NCBI GenBank assembly: GCA_947652605.1
Contig: OX393581.1
Span: 30,684,788 to 30,748,787 of the forward strand
Source: Elmis aenea
Lineage: Eukaryota; Arthropoda; Insecta; Coleoptera; Elmidae
Direction of reading: 5' to 3'
DNA: 64,000 nucleotides
Positions 42,582 to 54,392 of this stretch are shown here, piece by piece. Position numbers and translations under genes: made by a program. Below the pieces are notes generated by a model. The model searched no databases, was not told the origin of the DNA, and worked only from the letters and a program-made list of their open reading frames with translations. Numbering within the stretch: the stretch's first letter is position 1; each line of letters begins with the position of its first letter.

Positions 42582-45004
42582 ATGGCAATGATGGTACTCC
42601 ACTTGGATAATAAAATACGAAAGTATATGGTTTATTTTTTATGTTGTAGTATTATATTTATAATTTGGAAAGTAAGTTTAATTCAATCAGGTAAGAAAAT
42701 TATAATTTAGAAAATTGCATTACCTAAATGAACTGTTTATAGATGTAGAAAAACTTCAATTTCTTAAAGACATTCTGTACCTAAACAAAAAACAACTTCA
42801 GTTGTCTAATCGACAATTGACTCTCGTTGAGCATTTGTACGAAACAAAAATGGGCAAAGATTTTTTAATTATTTACGCAATTACACCAACATACACAAGA
42901 TACGTTCAAAAAGCTGAACTTACTAGAATATCACAAACTTTAGCATTAGTTCCAAATGTACACTGGGTCTTAATTGAAGATTCTGAAACAAAAACTGATT
43001 TAGTTGAAAAGTTGTTGCTGGATTCAAATATTTTGTATACACATTTGGCAGCAAAAACTCCAACATTTGAACAATTAGGAAAAAGAGTAAGTCGAGAACA
43101 ACATTTTGATATTAAAGTTTAATTGCCCTTATTCCGTTGTTTTGCTTTCTATAAAAGAAATACTCTGTAATTTTATTTTTAATTTAATATTTATTATTAA
43201 CGCAAGGATTTCAAATGTCTTGAATAATTTAATACAGCCATACCAGCACAGTTAAGGCCAGTAAATATAGCAATAATCAAAAGCAAGGGAGTAAGGGACA
43301 GTAAGCCTTTGAATTATCAAAATTTTATTAACCAATAATTGTAACTTATGTAAATAGGATCCTAGATGGACAAAACACAGAGGAGTCGAACAAAGAAATA
43401 CAGGTCTTCGATGGTTAAGAAATAATTTGACATTAAACGTAGCTAAGGGGGTTGTTTATTTTATGGATGATGATAATACTTATAGTGTTAAACTTTTTAA
43501 AGAGGTATTGACATACTGTATGTACAATATTGAGTTTATTATTAATTATGTTTTTTATTATAGATTGAGAAAGTTAAAAAAGTAGGAGTTTGGCCAGTGG
43601 GTCTTGTAGGTGGATTAAATGTTGAAACACCAATATTGAATACTAAAACAGGTAATTTTAAAATTTGCTTTTATTGTTGGCTCAGCATTGTGAATAACAT
43701 CCTAAAATAGTTGTTGATGTCAAGATGATATTTCATGCAACGCTGTCATAGAGTTTAATAGCTAATTGAATTTACATAATACTGGTAATTTGATCAACAT
43801 CGTTCTTTATAGTAATTTGAGTTTTGAAAACTGATTTGTAGCTTTTTAATTATAAGGCTTAACAGTTTTTTAAATTTAGTTTGCCCTCGGGATTTAAAAA
43901 ATGTTAAACGTAAGTTAATAGTTAAAAAACAAATGATTTTAACATAGAATATGATGAATAGCTAAACCCTGATTTTTTAACGAGTTTATTACTCCCCCTT
44001 CTCCTTTAGCAACCGGGCTTGGGACTGGCTTTTTTAGTGTATCTTACCAAATTAATTATTATTATTATTATTTCAAACTTTAATGTCTGCTTTAATAAAA
44101 ATACCAAATTATTGATATTGTTAATTTCGTCAGAAAATCTCAATTTCATCTCATTTTTTTTTAACATTTTAACTAAAAAACATAGTGTGGTTTGTACTTC
44201 TGCTACACTCGATAGTTTTACAATTACTGTAAAAATATTAGTAACTTAAAACTTGGCAATTTTATAAATTCGTAACATTTTTGATGTTTTTTTTCATTGC
44301 TATGTTTATTTGATGAAAAATTACTATTTTGTATTATTATTATACAAGTTGCACCAATGGTATGCATAACTTTTTAAATTATCTTTTTATGCAAATTTAA
44401 AATTATTATCTTTTGGATAACTTCTGAAATAAGAGTCATACTATTTTTCATTTCACATTTAATTCAGCACCAAAATATGCAACTTTGCCCCAATTTAACT
44501 CACTTCCTAGCTCTTAAGATAGGCAAGTTTTCCATGTTGAAGCTCGAATTTGGGACACTGCGTAGCTTTTGATTTTTATGCTATATGATGTACCAATTGT
44601 AAATTATAATGGTTTATAAATAATGCAACACAAAAATTTTTATTATATTTCTGGGCAAATAAATATTGTACACCTTGAAAATTTATAATTTTTCACTTTC
44701 ACTGCATAATACAAATGTGTCAACAGGAAAAGTAACTGGATACCAAAGTGGCTGGAAGCCAGATCGTCGATTTGCCATAGATATGGCCGGTTTTGCTATT
44801 AATTTAGATCTAATATTATCTAAGCCCGAGGCAGAATTCACTTATAAAATGGAAAAAGGACTGCAAGAAAGTGAGTTTTTAAGTTATTTTATCACGAAAG
44901 AAGAGCTGGAGCCACTCGCTGATAACTGCACTAAAGTATACGTTTGGCATACGCGAACTGAAAAGCCCAAAATTATTGGAGTAGTAGAAGGTTTAGAAGT
45001 GTAA
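42582..45004 (+). CDS. GlcAT-I: Galactosylgalactosylxylosylprotein 3-beta-glucuronosyltransferase (GlcAT-I, GT43)
   Basis: Golgi type II enzyme that adds glucuronic acid to Gal-Gal-Xyl-Ser, completing the linker for heparan and chondroitin sulfate. Five exons: 42582-42690, 42743-43086, 43358-43504, 43564-43651, 44727-45004; all junctions are GT-AG and in frame, giving 321 residues (human B3GAT3 335). Visible features: a short cytosolic tail; a membrane anchor at about 15-35; ITPTYTRYVQKAELTR starting the donor-binding fold (the usual P or L after TR is Y); HRGVEQRN; the Mn/UDP-binding DDD at 188-190 in FMDDDNTYS; WPVGLVGG; DMAGFAINL; the presumed catalytic base Glu277 in LQES; and the family ending WHTRTEKP at 303-310. 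The start is chosen because it supplies the anchor. A reading frame opening at 42715 lies inside the 52-nt first intron. Confidence 0.95.
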
Positions 45005-45210
45005 GCACATGTGCTTCCAATATGTAACATAAATATTTTGTAGTATTTTTGCATGAAACAAATCAACACTAGTCCACTAAACATAAAACTTGCATTCCTA
45101 GCCATAACTTAACATTTTTTTACTTCCATTGTGGGGACATTTTGTGGGGGGCAAAGATGTGATAAAGTATTTTAAATTTGTTATAATACATTGTCGTTAA
45201 GAAGTTAAAC
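45005..45210 (+). other. 3' flank of GlcAT-I
   Basis: Presumed 3' UTR. The first AATAAA after the stop is at about 45325, inside the following hAT MITE, so the poly(A) site may have been supplied or moved by the transposon. Confidence 0.35.
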
Positions 45211-45435
45211 TGGTGGTCTCCAACCCGTCGATCGCGACGTCCTCACTTGGCGCTCTCGAAGATTTTATATTTTTAACAATTAATTTTTCCCCATATTTAC
45301 CTGTGTTATGCTATGCAATACTTTAATAAACAATACAATTCTGCGGCAATCATTTTATAATTTTTCAAAAATAGATCTCGGGTACGAATTTGACATAAAA
45401 AGTGATCCTAGACCACAAAAGGTTGGAGACCACTG
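45211..45435. mobile_element. 225-bp hAT MITE, perfect duplication AGTTAAAC
   Basis: TGGTGGTCTCCAACC (a mutated CAGTGG start) and GGTTGGAGACCACTG are TIRs flanked by AGTTAAAC at 45203-45210 and 45436-45443. Confidence 0.85.
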
Positions 45436-45443
45436 AGTTAAAC

Positions 45444-47485
45444 TAATAAAACAATAAATTCTCAATTTAACGAACGAGGTTATTTAATTTTGTATAAAAA
45501 TTACTAAAAAAGACATCAAACATTACAAAAAGATTATTTTAGGTGCCTTTTATAATGGAATATAAATGAAAAATAACTATACTGAATTAAAAGAATTGTA
45601 ATGCTTGAATATTGCTGGAAAATGTTCCCGTAAGTGTTATTCCAAAATTTGTTAAATTGGTAAATTGAGAGTATATTGTATTTGCTTAAAAAAAAACTTG
45701 CTTTATGTTTATACTCATTTAAGAAATTCGAAGTTAAGACAGTTTTATTATGCTTTTATTAAATGAACAAAATTTTCTCAACAGTGTTGGGGGTTCGAAG
45801 GTTTCGAGAACCAGACTATTTACTTTTGTATTCTATTAAAAGAAATAACTACAAACTACAATATCTACAACCATCTACAAACTTGATAAAAAATCTACTG
45901 CAACTGATCTACAATATCCAAAAAATACCTACATGTAACCCCATGTCACGTGAAATATCATGCTATTTTTGAACCAATGAAATTTATGCAAAGAAATGAA
46001 CCAATGAAATAAAAGGGTAATTTCTACCGTGAGACGCTGAACGAAAAGTGTAAATCTCTGCAGAAGTTTCAGTTGACATTAAGTTTTCCCACAAGCAACC
46101 TGGGAACGAAGCTATAAGCACAATATGATGCTAGTGATATAATTGGTAGATAGTAACATGACTATCTTGAGGCAATGTAACATATTAAATATTATTTGAA
46201 AAAATTGAATTATATTAATTAAATGAAAAATAGTACTTTACAACAACAGTATGGAGGAAATTTTTGTTTTGTTTTGTTGATATAATAGTGTGGTGCGTCC
46301 ATGAATAAAAGTTAAATTTAATTAAAACAAACGTACGTGAAACGTTTTTATGCTTAAGCATTTTCCAGGAGATTTGATTCTTTACTTTTAAGGTTTCGTT
46401 CAAATACTAATCTAATAAAGGCGTTAAATATGAAACAAAAGTTTAATTTTAAGTCGAGCCAAGTAAAATTTCTTAAATGAAATGAAAACTGTAATTTTTA
46501 ATAGGTTAATTAACTTTAAATCTATATTTTAATCAAGTTATGTTTACCTATTTATAGTTATTCTAATTATATGTACTTAAATATTATTATTGTTATTATG
46601 TTAAAGGGTGCTTGGAGAAAACAAGATCATATTTTAAGTGTATTTATTCAACTGTTTTGAATTGATTTTTATTTGTTTTTTAAGCCTAGACCCTAGCAGT
46701 AATCACAAAAATGTTGTTAATAATATTTAATTACTTCAATTTTAACACTAACAGGGTCAAACCAAGGTTGTGATTAAATTTAAAATGTTCAATGAATCAA
46801 ATTTTTATTTGTAGGGTTATTATAAAACAGGATTTTTAAAAACTTAAAAGCTACTTTTACTTTTAATTTGCTTGGCGATCGATTTCCTAATTTTTTATAT
46901 CGATTCACAATCACATTAATATCATTAAAAATAATCTTCTACTTTGAGACCAACTGAAGAGTTTATCTCTTGTAATATTAGTGTAGGTTTGAAAGATTTT
47001 TCAATTTTTGGTAATTTTCACCATAGGTGGTAAAGTTTTGGTATTTAGTGTACAGATTTTTTTGATTTGGTAAGCGTCTTAAGAATGACTGAAATGTTAT
47101 GCAATTGGCCAGTTAAACGTGATCATAAATTGAAATATGAAATAGTAGATGCATATATCTCGAGAATATTACTATTTAATTAAATTGAAAAATTTAAACA
47201 TTGGCTGTAATTTAAAGCGCCTTACTTGAGACATCTGTATAAAACCCTGAAATTCCAGAAAAGTGAATCATCAATATATCAGGTTTTGGTGTCACAATAA
47301 GATTTAAAACGGTCTTAGTTAAAATGTTTTAAACTTCTAAAGATTATTACAATGTTGTCACAGAATTATTGAACGTGTAAATGTTTGCAAGTTGATGTGT
47401 AAATAATTGACCCTTTAAGTACTTTCAACGAACCAAAATTGTCAATGTGTTGTAAGTTATTTTTAGTAATTTAATGTATATAATA
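45444..47485. other. Intergenic, no gene recognised
   Basis: AT-rich. The frames at 45763-45972 and 46215-46403 match nothing I know. A GGGTGCTTGGAGAAAACAAG segment (46607) resembles the terminus of the element at 31438 but has no partner. Confidence 0.4.
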
Positions 47486-48632
47486 TACAGGGTGTTTCAG
47501 ACCACCTGTACCAGCACTTTTATTCGAAAATGCGACGTCTGACAATGATGGGGAAAAATTTACGACAAGAGTGCATATGCAGAATTGACTGACGCTATAG
47601 CGGTTTTCGTGATTAAATCTGAAGTGGCCAAATCCGGAAGTAACTTTAAAAACCTAAATGGAATCATCCGGTTTTTATTGCATAACTAGAAAGATATTTG
47701 ATAAATAAACACTTTTTACTTAAAAAATTTTTTGATTATCAGTATAGTTTGGAATCCATTGGACCTAAATCATAACAACATTTAAAACCCTATTCACTTG
47801 TAGCTGAGTTCTGGATACCCCTTTTTTTTTAGTTTTGTATTTAATTAAATAAAATTTTAGACATGTAATATGTGTACAAAAAACTGATTATTTGAACATA
47901 TGCACTCTACTGTTTCACTTCCGCTTTCGCCGGAAATTACCATAAGTTTGTTATTTTAAATGGAACTTCCTGTATATTTTTAAATTTTTGGAAATAGGAA
48001 GCAATTTTGAACACAACTGCACTATTTGGTTAATGTGCCACTACCATTAAGTTTTAAAAAAATGACTCGCACTCAATGAAAAAAATATTTTCGTCCAAAA
48101 ATTATTTGAGCTTATAAACATTATACAAAATAGTATACTTCCATTCAAAATTGCTTCCTATTTCCAAACATGTAAAAATATACAGGGTGTTCTATTTGAA
48201 ATAAAAGACTTATGATCATTTGAAACAATAGAGTACATATGTTCAAATTAACGGTTTTTTACACATATCATATGCCTAAAATTTCATTTATCTAAAATCA
48301 AAACTAAAGAAAAAAAGGGGGTGTCCAGAACTCAGCTACATGCGATAGGGTTTTTAATGTTTTTATGATTTAGGTCCAATGGATTGCAAACTATACTGAT
48401 AATTAAAAAAAATCAAGCAAAAAGTGTTTTTTCTTTATCAAATATCTTTCCAATTATGCAATAAAAACCAGATGATACTATTTAAGTTTTTAACGTTACT
48501 TCCGGATTTTGTCACGAAAACCGCTCTAGCGTCACTCGATTCTACATATGCACTTTTGTGATTAGAAAATGTTCCCCAGACGTCGCATTTTCGAATAAAA
48601 GTGCTAGTACGGGTGGTCTGAAACACCCTGTA
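47486..48632. mobile_element. 1.15-kb palindromic element, TACAGGGTGTTTCAGACCA ends
   Basis: TACAGGGTGTTTCAGACCA and TGGTCTGAAACACCCTGTA are exact complements. The arms are inverted throughout (ATTCGAAAATGCGACGTCTG against CAGACGTCGCATTTTCGAAT). Its core holds a second inward-facing pair (TGGAACTTCCTGTATA at 47959 and TATACAGGGTGTTCTATTT at 48180), so the palindrome was built around an older unit. A relative of that core is at 38900-38985. Confidence 0.85.
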
Positions 48633-49218
48633 TATACATATATGTATTATATGGAATTATATTGAAAAGCAAGTGTGTACGATATTTTTAAACATATTTA
48701 CCTATGTGCAATAATTTATGAACAATACTAGCATCAAGACAGTAAATAAAAAACTATGTCTCAACCACCCTTTAACGCGTTTAAAAAAAGCCTTTTATTG
48801 CTCCTCTTTTGTATAATATGATTTGTAGGACTTTTACTTTAAATCATAAATTGTAATTTATATTATTTTTTTTATAAAAAGAAATTACAAAAATGTATGT
48901 TACTTTATTATCAAAAACGATTTAACATTCATTTTATTTATGATTGATTATCACGTACTTTAAATTTGTTTAATAGCAAAAACATAACCATATGTCACAT
49001 AAAAGCTTTATTTTCAATGTAAAACAAAAGTGTGTAGCTCGTCTTGCTTTGAACACTCAAATAAGTAATTTTTCAAAAGAATAAATTAGTTAAAAAAAAT
49101 TGTTTTTGTATGAAGATGGAAGCAATCTCAATAAAATCTAGCTTAAACATGTAAATTGCAATATAGGTGTCCTAAAAGGATAATGCTGAACTCTTAATTG
49201 GAAAAGATATCACAAATA
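48633..49218. other. Intergenic, no gene recognised
   Basis: AT-rich sequence. No domain, RNA or repeat end recognised. Confidence 0.4.
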
Positions 49219-49580
49219 CCCAGCGTCCTCATTTGAGGACAAAAAGATTAAAACATAAGTTCAAAATAATATTAACGTACTATCCAAAATTTTTCTTAAT
49301 AAAATTTGGTAACCTTTTTAAATACTTATAACAAAAATAATCCCTTACATGAAGTTTTGTGGCTAAAAAATAAAACGCAACGAACAATTTTCGACAATTT
49401 AAAATCCATAGTACGAACTAGTGCCTCTCAAGCAGTATTCAAAGTAGGTGTGTCTAGTATCTAGTAGCCTGTCTGAATCGGAACTTCTTTGACGAATAAA
49501 ATTAAAACTAAAAGAATATGAGAAGTGAAAAAAAGTTTCAAAGCAAAAATATGCTTGCCCTCAAATGAGGACGCTGGGGG
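49219..49580. mobile_element. piggyBac-like MITE candidate (CCCAGCGTCCTCA ends)
   Basis: CCCAGCGTCCTCATTTGAGG at the left and CCTCAAATGAGGACGCTGGG at the right are inverted. Each end contains the small hairpin GTCCTCA-TT-TGAGGAC. The right end is followed by GG and then TTAA, but the left end is preceded by AAATA, so the TTAA duplication is not complete. About 360 bp, non-coding. Confidence 0.6.
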
Positions 49581-49584
49581 TTAA

Positions 49585-50294
49585 TTTATATTTATAAGTT
49601 TACTTTATTCCATAAGATTAAGTTGGTCAGTATATATTAATTATTAAATTGATTGAAAGTAGTAGTTGCAGTTTTTAACACTTTAATTAACAAACATGAT
49701 TAAATGGGTCAGATAAAAATTTACTATAAACGATTGCCTAATTATTTACAAGGTAAATGTGTAAATCTAAATAATTTTAAGTGTGGAGAACCTCAACTCA
49801 AAGATGGAATGTACGTTAAAAAATTATTGTTTATTTTTGCACTAAATGTTTTCTATTTTATGTATGCTAACTTTATACAGGCTATTCAAGGAAAATTTCA
49901 CATATATCTTTTGCAAACTGTGATAGAAACAATATCAGTTAAATAAAACAAACGTTGTCTGTTAAGAAACGCAATGCTTTGTTTTAATGAAAAATCAACA
50001 GCGTACTTGATATAACTAAAATATTAAAAGTATGAGAAATTTTCAAAAAAAGCCTGCATTTATGTACATATCAGTGGCATTACTAGCATTTCTTAAAGAT
50101 CAATTTGTTGAATTTAGACTAAAAATTTGAACACGTACAGGTCACAAAAAATTTACATAGGAGGCAATATGTGAATTACAACAATTTCCAAATGAAAGAA
50201 CTTGGAAGATTTTAGGCATAATTTTTAAAATTTTGTAATTAAATTTCATGAAATTACTTGGAAGAGAGCAGACCCTATGAACTTGACTGACGTA
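49585..50294. other. Intergenic, no gene recognised
   Basis: The 80-codon frame at 49704-49946 shows no known domain or splice context, and its composition matches the surroundings. It is left unannotated. Confidence 0.35.
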
Positions 50295-50807
50295 TACCAG
50301 GTGTCCACTTGCAAGCTCGAACATGAGAGTTTAACATTATTTTAAACGTTTTCGTGAATTCCTGCTCGCCAGTTCAACTTATACTAAAGTAAAAGTACCA
50401 ATAGAAAGATAAAATTATTGCGAATCTAATGGTACTAGTGTAAAGACTAAAGATACGATTTTTGGTTTAAAATATTAATCTAAAATTTGATGATATTTTT
50501 CATCTGAAAGGCCTTGATTTTCATTACACGTCAATTTTGACAGTAATTGTCTGTCAATTTAATTAATTGACGTTTAATGAAAATCGCGGCCTTTCAGATG
50601 AAAAAAATCATCAAATTTTAGATAAATATTTTAAACCAAAAATCGCACTTTTAGTCTTTACACTAGTACCATTAGATCCGCAATAATTTTATCTTTCTAT
50701 TGGTACTATTACCTTTGCTGTAAGTTAAATTGGCGAGCAGGAATCCACAAAAACGTTTAAAATAATGTTAAACTCTTATGCTCGAGGTTGCAAGTGGACA
50801 CCCAGTA
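50295..50807. mobile_element. 513-bp palindrome (TACCAGGTGTCCACTTGCAA ends)
   Basis: CCAGGTGTCCACTTGCAA and TTGCAAGTGGACACCCAG are inverted. The arms stay complementary to the centre near 50545-50560, where TGTCAATTT/AAATTGACA sits. The ends are a variant of the TACAGGGTGTCC type. Confidence 0.85.
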
Positions 50808-51026
50808 TAAACTGCTAGCAGTGAAATTTTAATTTATCTTACAATAAATCGAGTAACAAAATAGACGTTTTGAAACGTCAAGTCCTGAATTTTCAAGTTT
50901 AATATAATTATGGTGATCCCTTATTTTTAAAAATAAAGATATTAATTAGTGCAATACATATTAACAATGATTCATTGTTTAAATGCAAACGAGAGCACTT
51001 TTTGAGACTTCTTCTTCTTAATCGGT

Positions 51027-51224
51027 TCATCTTGTACCTTTCGGTGTCGAGGTATGCTTTTCTATTTCTGTGTTCTTTCTCCACTCCTGCCTATCGTTAG
51101 CTAATTGTGGCACATTTCTCCAGCTGACTCCTTTTTCTTCTAGTCTCTGCCTCACTTCTTTTTCCCATTTTATTCTTGGTCTTTTTTCCCTCCACCCTAT
51201 TTCCGCGTATCTTCTTTCTGGCAT
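51027..51224 (-). pseudogene. LINE ORF2 C-terminal tail
   Basis: The 65-residue frame has GWREKRPRIKWEKEVRQRLE then SWRNVPQLANDRQEWR. This is the typical RTE-type ORF2 end (G-R-P-R-x-x-W...LA-x-D-R-x-x-WR). Confidence 0.75.
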
Positions 51225-51337
51225 GCGTAGTAGATGTCCAAGCCATCTTAATGGATTCGTCTCTAGCTTTTTCTTGATATCTGTAACTCCTAGATTTTTT
51301 CGAATGTTTTCGTTACGTACTGATTTTATGGATCAGT

Positions 51338-51840
51338 CTACATTCCTCTATTCTTGTCAGATATCTCATTTCCTGTACCCGTGTTCTTTGTTTTTGTGTC
51401 CCAAGTTTCTGAACTGTACGTGAGAATTGGTACGTACACTGCATCAAAAACTCGCATCTTAGTTTCTTTTGATATGTCCTTTTTTATTGTCAAACATGTA
51501 TTAGTGGCGTAGTAAAATTTCATCGCTACAGCTATTTTATTATTCAGATCTTTTTCCAATTCACCGTTCTCTGCAATTATTGTTCCTAAATATTTGAAAT
51601 TCGCCACCTGCTCTATCTTTTCTTGGTCTAGCATAATTATAACTGGTTCATGATTTTTCGCTATAACCATAGCCTTTGTCTTTGTTATATTAATATTCAT
51701 ATTATATCTACTTAATGTATCTGCCCATATGTCTAGGTTGAGTTGCTAGTTCTTTTGGCTTTTAGCTAATAGCACCACATCATCTGCAAAGGCTAGTTCT
51801 GTAATAGATATTGGTTTTAGTTTACTTTCCAATAACTTCT
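51338..51840 (-). pseudogene. LINE reverse transcriptase, catalytic palm end and thumb
   Basis: Contains FADDVVLLA followed by NINITKTKAMVIAKN and ANFKYLGTIIAENGELEKDL, then the thumb segment ...MRVFDAVYVPILTYSSETWD. The fingers and first palm aspartate are missing, joined out at about 51840-51930. Confidence 0.8.
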
Positions 51841-51929
51841 TAAAATAATTTCCCCATCTTTCGATAATTTCTTTTTCTGTTGTCAGTATTTTTCCCTGTT
51901 TATCCGTTATTTGCTTTAATATATGGTTT

Positions 51930-52703
51930 TTATCTTTTCTGAGGGTTTTTTAATACATTGTAAAAAAGTTTTTGATTGATCGCATGATGTTCTTCCATTC
52001 TTTTTCCAAAGTCCTCCCAAGTCTTTGCTTTTGCTTCTACCACAATCCGTTTTGCCTTTTCTCTTTGTTGTTTATATTTTTCGTAATCTGTTGGTTTGCT
52101 TGTTGTCAAGAATTTTTTCCATAGTCTTTTCTTTTCCTTTACTTCTCTTTTGACTTCTTCGGTCCACCAGGCAGTTTGTTTCCTGTTATTACTGTTACAC
52201 TGTTTCATTGTACCACATGCCCTTTCAGCAGACTTGAGAATAAGTCTATTGAAATCTGACCATAAATGCTCCAAGTCCTTTCCTTATTCGTCCCCTTTGC
52301 GCTTTTGCTTATCTCTTTTTATATAATCTTGAAAGTTTTGTTGTATCTCTTCCTCTTTTAGTTTATATGCTTTTATTTTTATTATATTTTTCTTTTCATC
52401 TTGTTCTATTATTTCTGTGTCATTTTGTCTTATTTGAATTGCTGCCATAAGTAGATAATGATCACTGCCTATTTCTACTCCTCGGTATACTTTAGCATTT
52501 ATGACTTTGCTCGTTTCTGTGTCCTCTATTATAATATAATCGATTATTGACTTTTCATCCCTAATTTTTACCACTCTTGTGTATTTATGGATATTTTTGT
52601 GTTTAAATCTGCTATTTATTATTGACATATTATTTTCAAAGCAAAATTCTAATAATTGCCTTCCATTGTTATTTAGTACTTCTTCCCCAAATCTTCTCAT
52701 CAC
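51930..52703 (-). pseudogene. LINE endonuclease C-terminus and linker
   Basis: Two frames (52284-52703 and 51930-52274) cover the end of the APE endonuclease, including the SDH catalytic histidine motif, and the charged linker to the reverse transcriptase. A frameshift near 52280 separates them. Confidence 0.8.
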
Positions 52704-52740
52704 TGTGCCATACTTTTTGACATCATTTCATCAACTGTTT

Positions 52741-53296
52741 CTTGTAGTTGTTTATAAAAACTTTATAACACCTTTACTTTTTAGTTAGCTAGCTATAAAC
52801 GAATAGATGATAACCTTATTTTGTTAAAACGGCATTAAAAATAATTAAGAAGGTGGATTTTAGTTGCTTAAAAATTATTGTATATTAGCCAGTTTGTTAC
52901 AGCTATAATGTATTAAATTAGATGGCTTTCACATTAGTTTTTAGTTTTCCAAATATTTTGTTTTATATTTAAAGATGTAGTAACATCAGACTAATAAAAA
53001 GCCATAAATATAGTAAATTGTTTATTTTATTTCATTAAAAACAATGGTGTAAATTATAAGGGACTACATTCATCTAGTTAAGGCAATCAAATGTTCTATT
53101 TGAAAAAAAAACGTAATTGTAGATTTGTTGGAATAACAATTTAAAAAATTTATATTTTATTTTGTTTTCCTGGTTTCAAATTTCAGGTACTGTTGCAAGA
53201 AATTTGATGTTTGCCTTCTAAAAGGGTCCAACAAAATTAAATGTGAATTGAATTAATTCAATATTATGGATTTTTTGAGTCAGTTGTTAATTGTTA
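52741..53296. other. Intergenic, no gene recognised
   Basis: AT-rich sequence. No domain, RNA or repeat end recognised. Confidence 0.4.
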
Positions 53297-54025
53297 TACA
53301 GGGTGTTCCAACCAAGACGAATTATTCAATAGCTAGTTATTAGTAAAAGTTTCGAATAAAAGTTGTTTGTAGTCATTTACTATTTACTACATAACTTAAA
53401 ATTATTTTGAGCTATACAGTGTTTTTTTTTTCGTGCACTGATACGCACTAATTTTTTTTTTTTTTAATAGAACACCCTACATATGTTTGTTATTTAGGTT
53501 TTATGAAAATATTGACAGGAACGATTAAAAAAAAAAAAGAATATTCATGTTTGAAGTTTAGCCAAAGGGACCGTCCATAAGAAACACTGTGTGTATTATT
53601 TTAAAATGTTAATTAATTAGAAATCACTGTGATACCTACTGTCGAACCAATTTTCAAAGGCATTCGTTCTGACATTGTTAAGTTCTTAAATATTAATATT
53701 TTTCTAGAGGCCTAATGCTGTCAATGATTTAATAAAAACTTAAATAACTCAAAAACGATTTATTTTAAGTACAAAAGACCTTGTACTCGGACATTTTAAA
53801 AAAAGAATTTAATTTTGCATCTACAAATTATAAAATGTATAGGGTGTTCTAATAAAAAAAAAAACTAAGGTGCTTATCGGTTCGTAAAAAAAACACTGTA
53901 TAGCTGAAAATAATTTTAGGTGGTGTAGTAAATGACTACAAACAACTTTTATTCGAAATGACTTTTTTTGAAATTGTTACCATTAACAGAGCTATCAAAT
54001 AATTCGTCTTGGCTGTCAACAATAA
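53297..54025. mobile_element. Palindromic TACAGGGTGTTCCAACCAAG element, right terminus lost
   Basis: The left TACAGGGTGTTCCAACCAAGACGAATT is mirrored at the right by AATTCGTCTTGG, after which the expected ACCCTGTA is missing. The arms are inverted over ~250 bp, with an inner TAGAACACCCTAC/TAGGGTGTTCTA pair at about 53468 and 53840. Confidence 0.8.
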
Positions 54026-54392
54026 TGATTTGTTTATTACATGCCCACAATTTAGAACTACAGCAAATTATTTAGCTAAAATGAACACAAAGTGACAATT
54101 TTTTACACTTACTTTAAAAAAAAAATTACGGATACAACCTGACTTAATCCACCCTCATAGAACAATCTGGAACAATCATAGTTCACCCTGTACATAGGTA
54201 AAACACTAAACATATGATCGTACAAATAATAATAGTTTTATAGTGTTATTGAAATTATCGTTTTAATTGATTAAAGCTATACTATGTAATTCTCTAGACA
54301 GTGTTGTGCACTAAATTCGTTTTGCGTACTAGAGTCTAAAAAAGTTATTATAAAAGTGAGGTTATGGTGTAATTTATAATTTTATATTAACA
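54026..54392 (+). promoter_or_regulatory. Atg12 promoter and 5' UTR region
   Basis: Short AT-rich spacer between the palindrome and the Atg12 ATG. A CCACCCTCATAGAACA...CACCCTGTA solo repeat end (54149-54193) intrudes. No TATA box is evident, as is usual for a housekeeping gene. Confidence 0.3.

Larger units (their letters stand above)
51011..52740 (-). mobile_element. RTE-type LINE, 3' portion with internal deletion
   Basis: Minus strand, in order: 52703-52284, the C-terminal part of an APE-type endonuclease (SIIDYIIIEDTE...VEIGSDHYLL, the conserved SDH); 52274-51930, a Lys/Glu-rich linker (WWTEEVKREVKEKKRLWKKF); then, after losing the fingers and palm start, ELAFADDVVLLA (51806-51770, the catalytic FADD); FKYLGTIIAENGELE (51600-51570); and a C-terminal PRIKWEKEVRQRLEEKGVSW. 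It ends in a TTC-repeat tail at 51011. Several stops and frameshifts are present. The 3' end matches the copy at 8017-8232. Confidence 0.85.

Noticed and set aside
42715..42742. TTG-initiated start of the frame 42715-43122 as the GlcAT-I start
   Set aside because: It lies within the 52-nt intron; an ATG exon upstream supplies a membrane anchor and joins in frame at 42743.
49704..49946. 80-residue frame with ATG
   Set aside because: No recognisable domain, splice context or signal peptide; composition like background.
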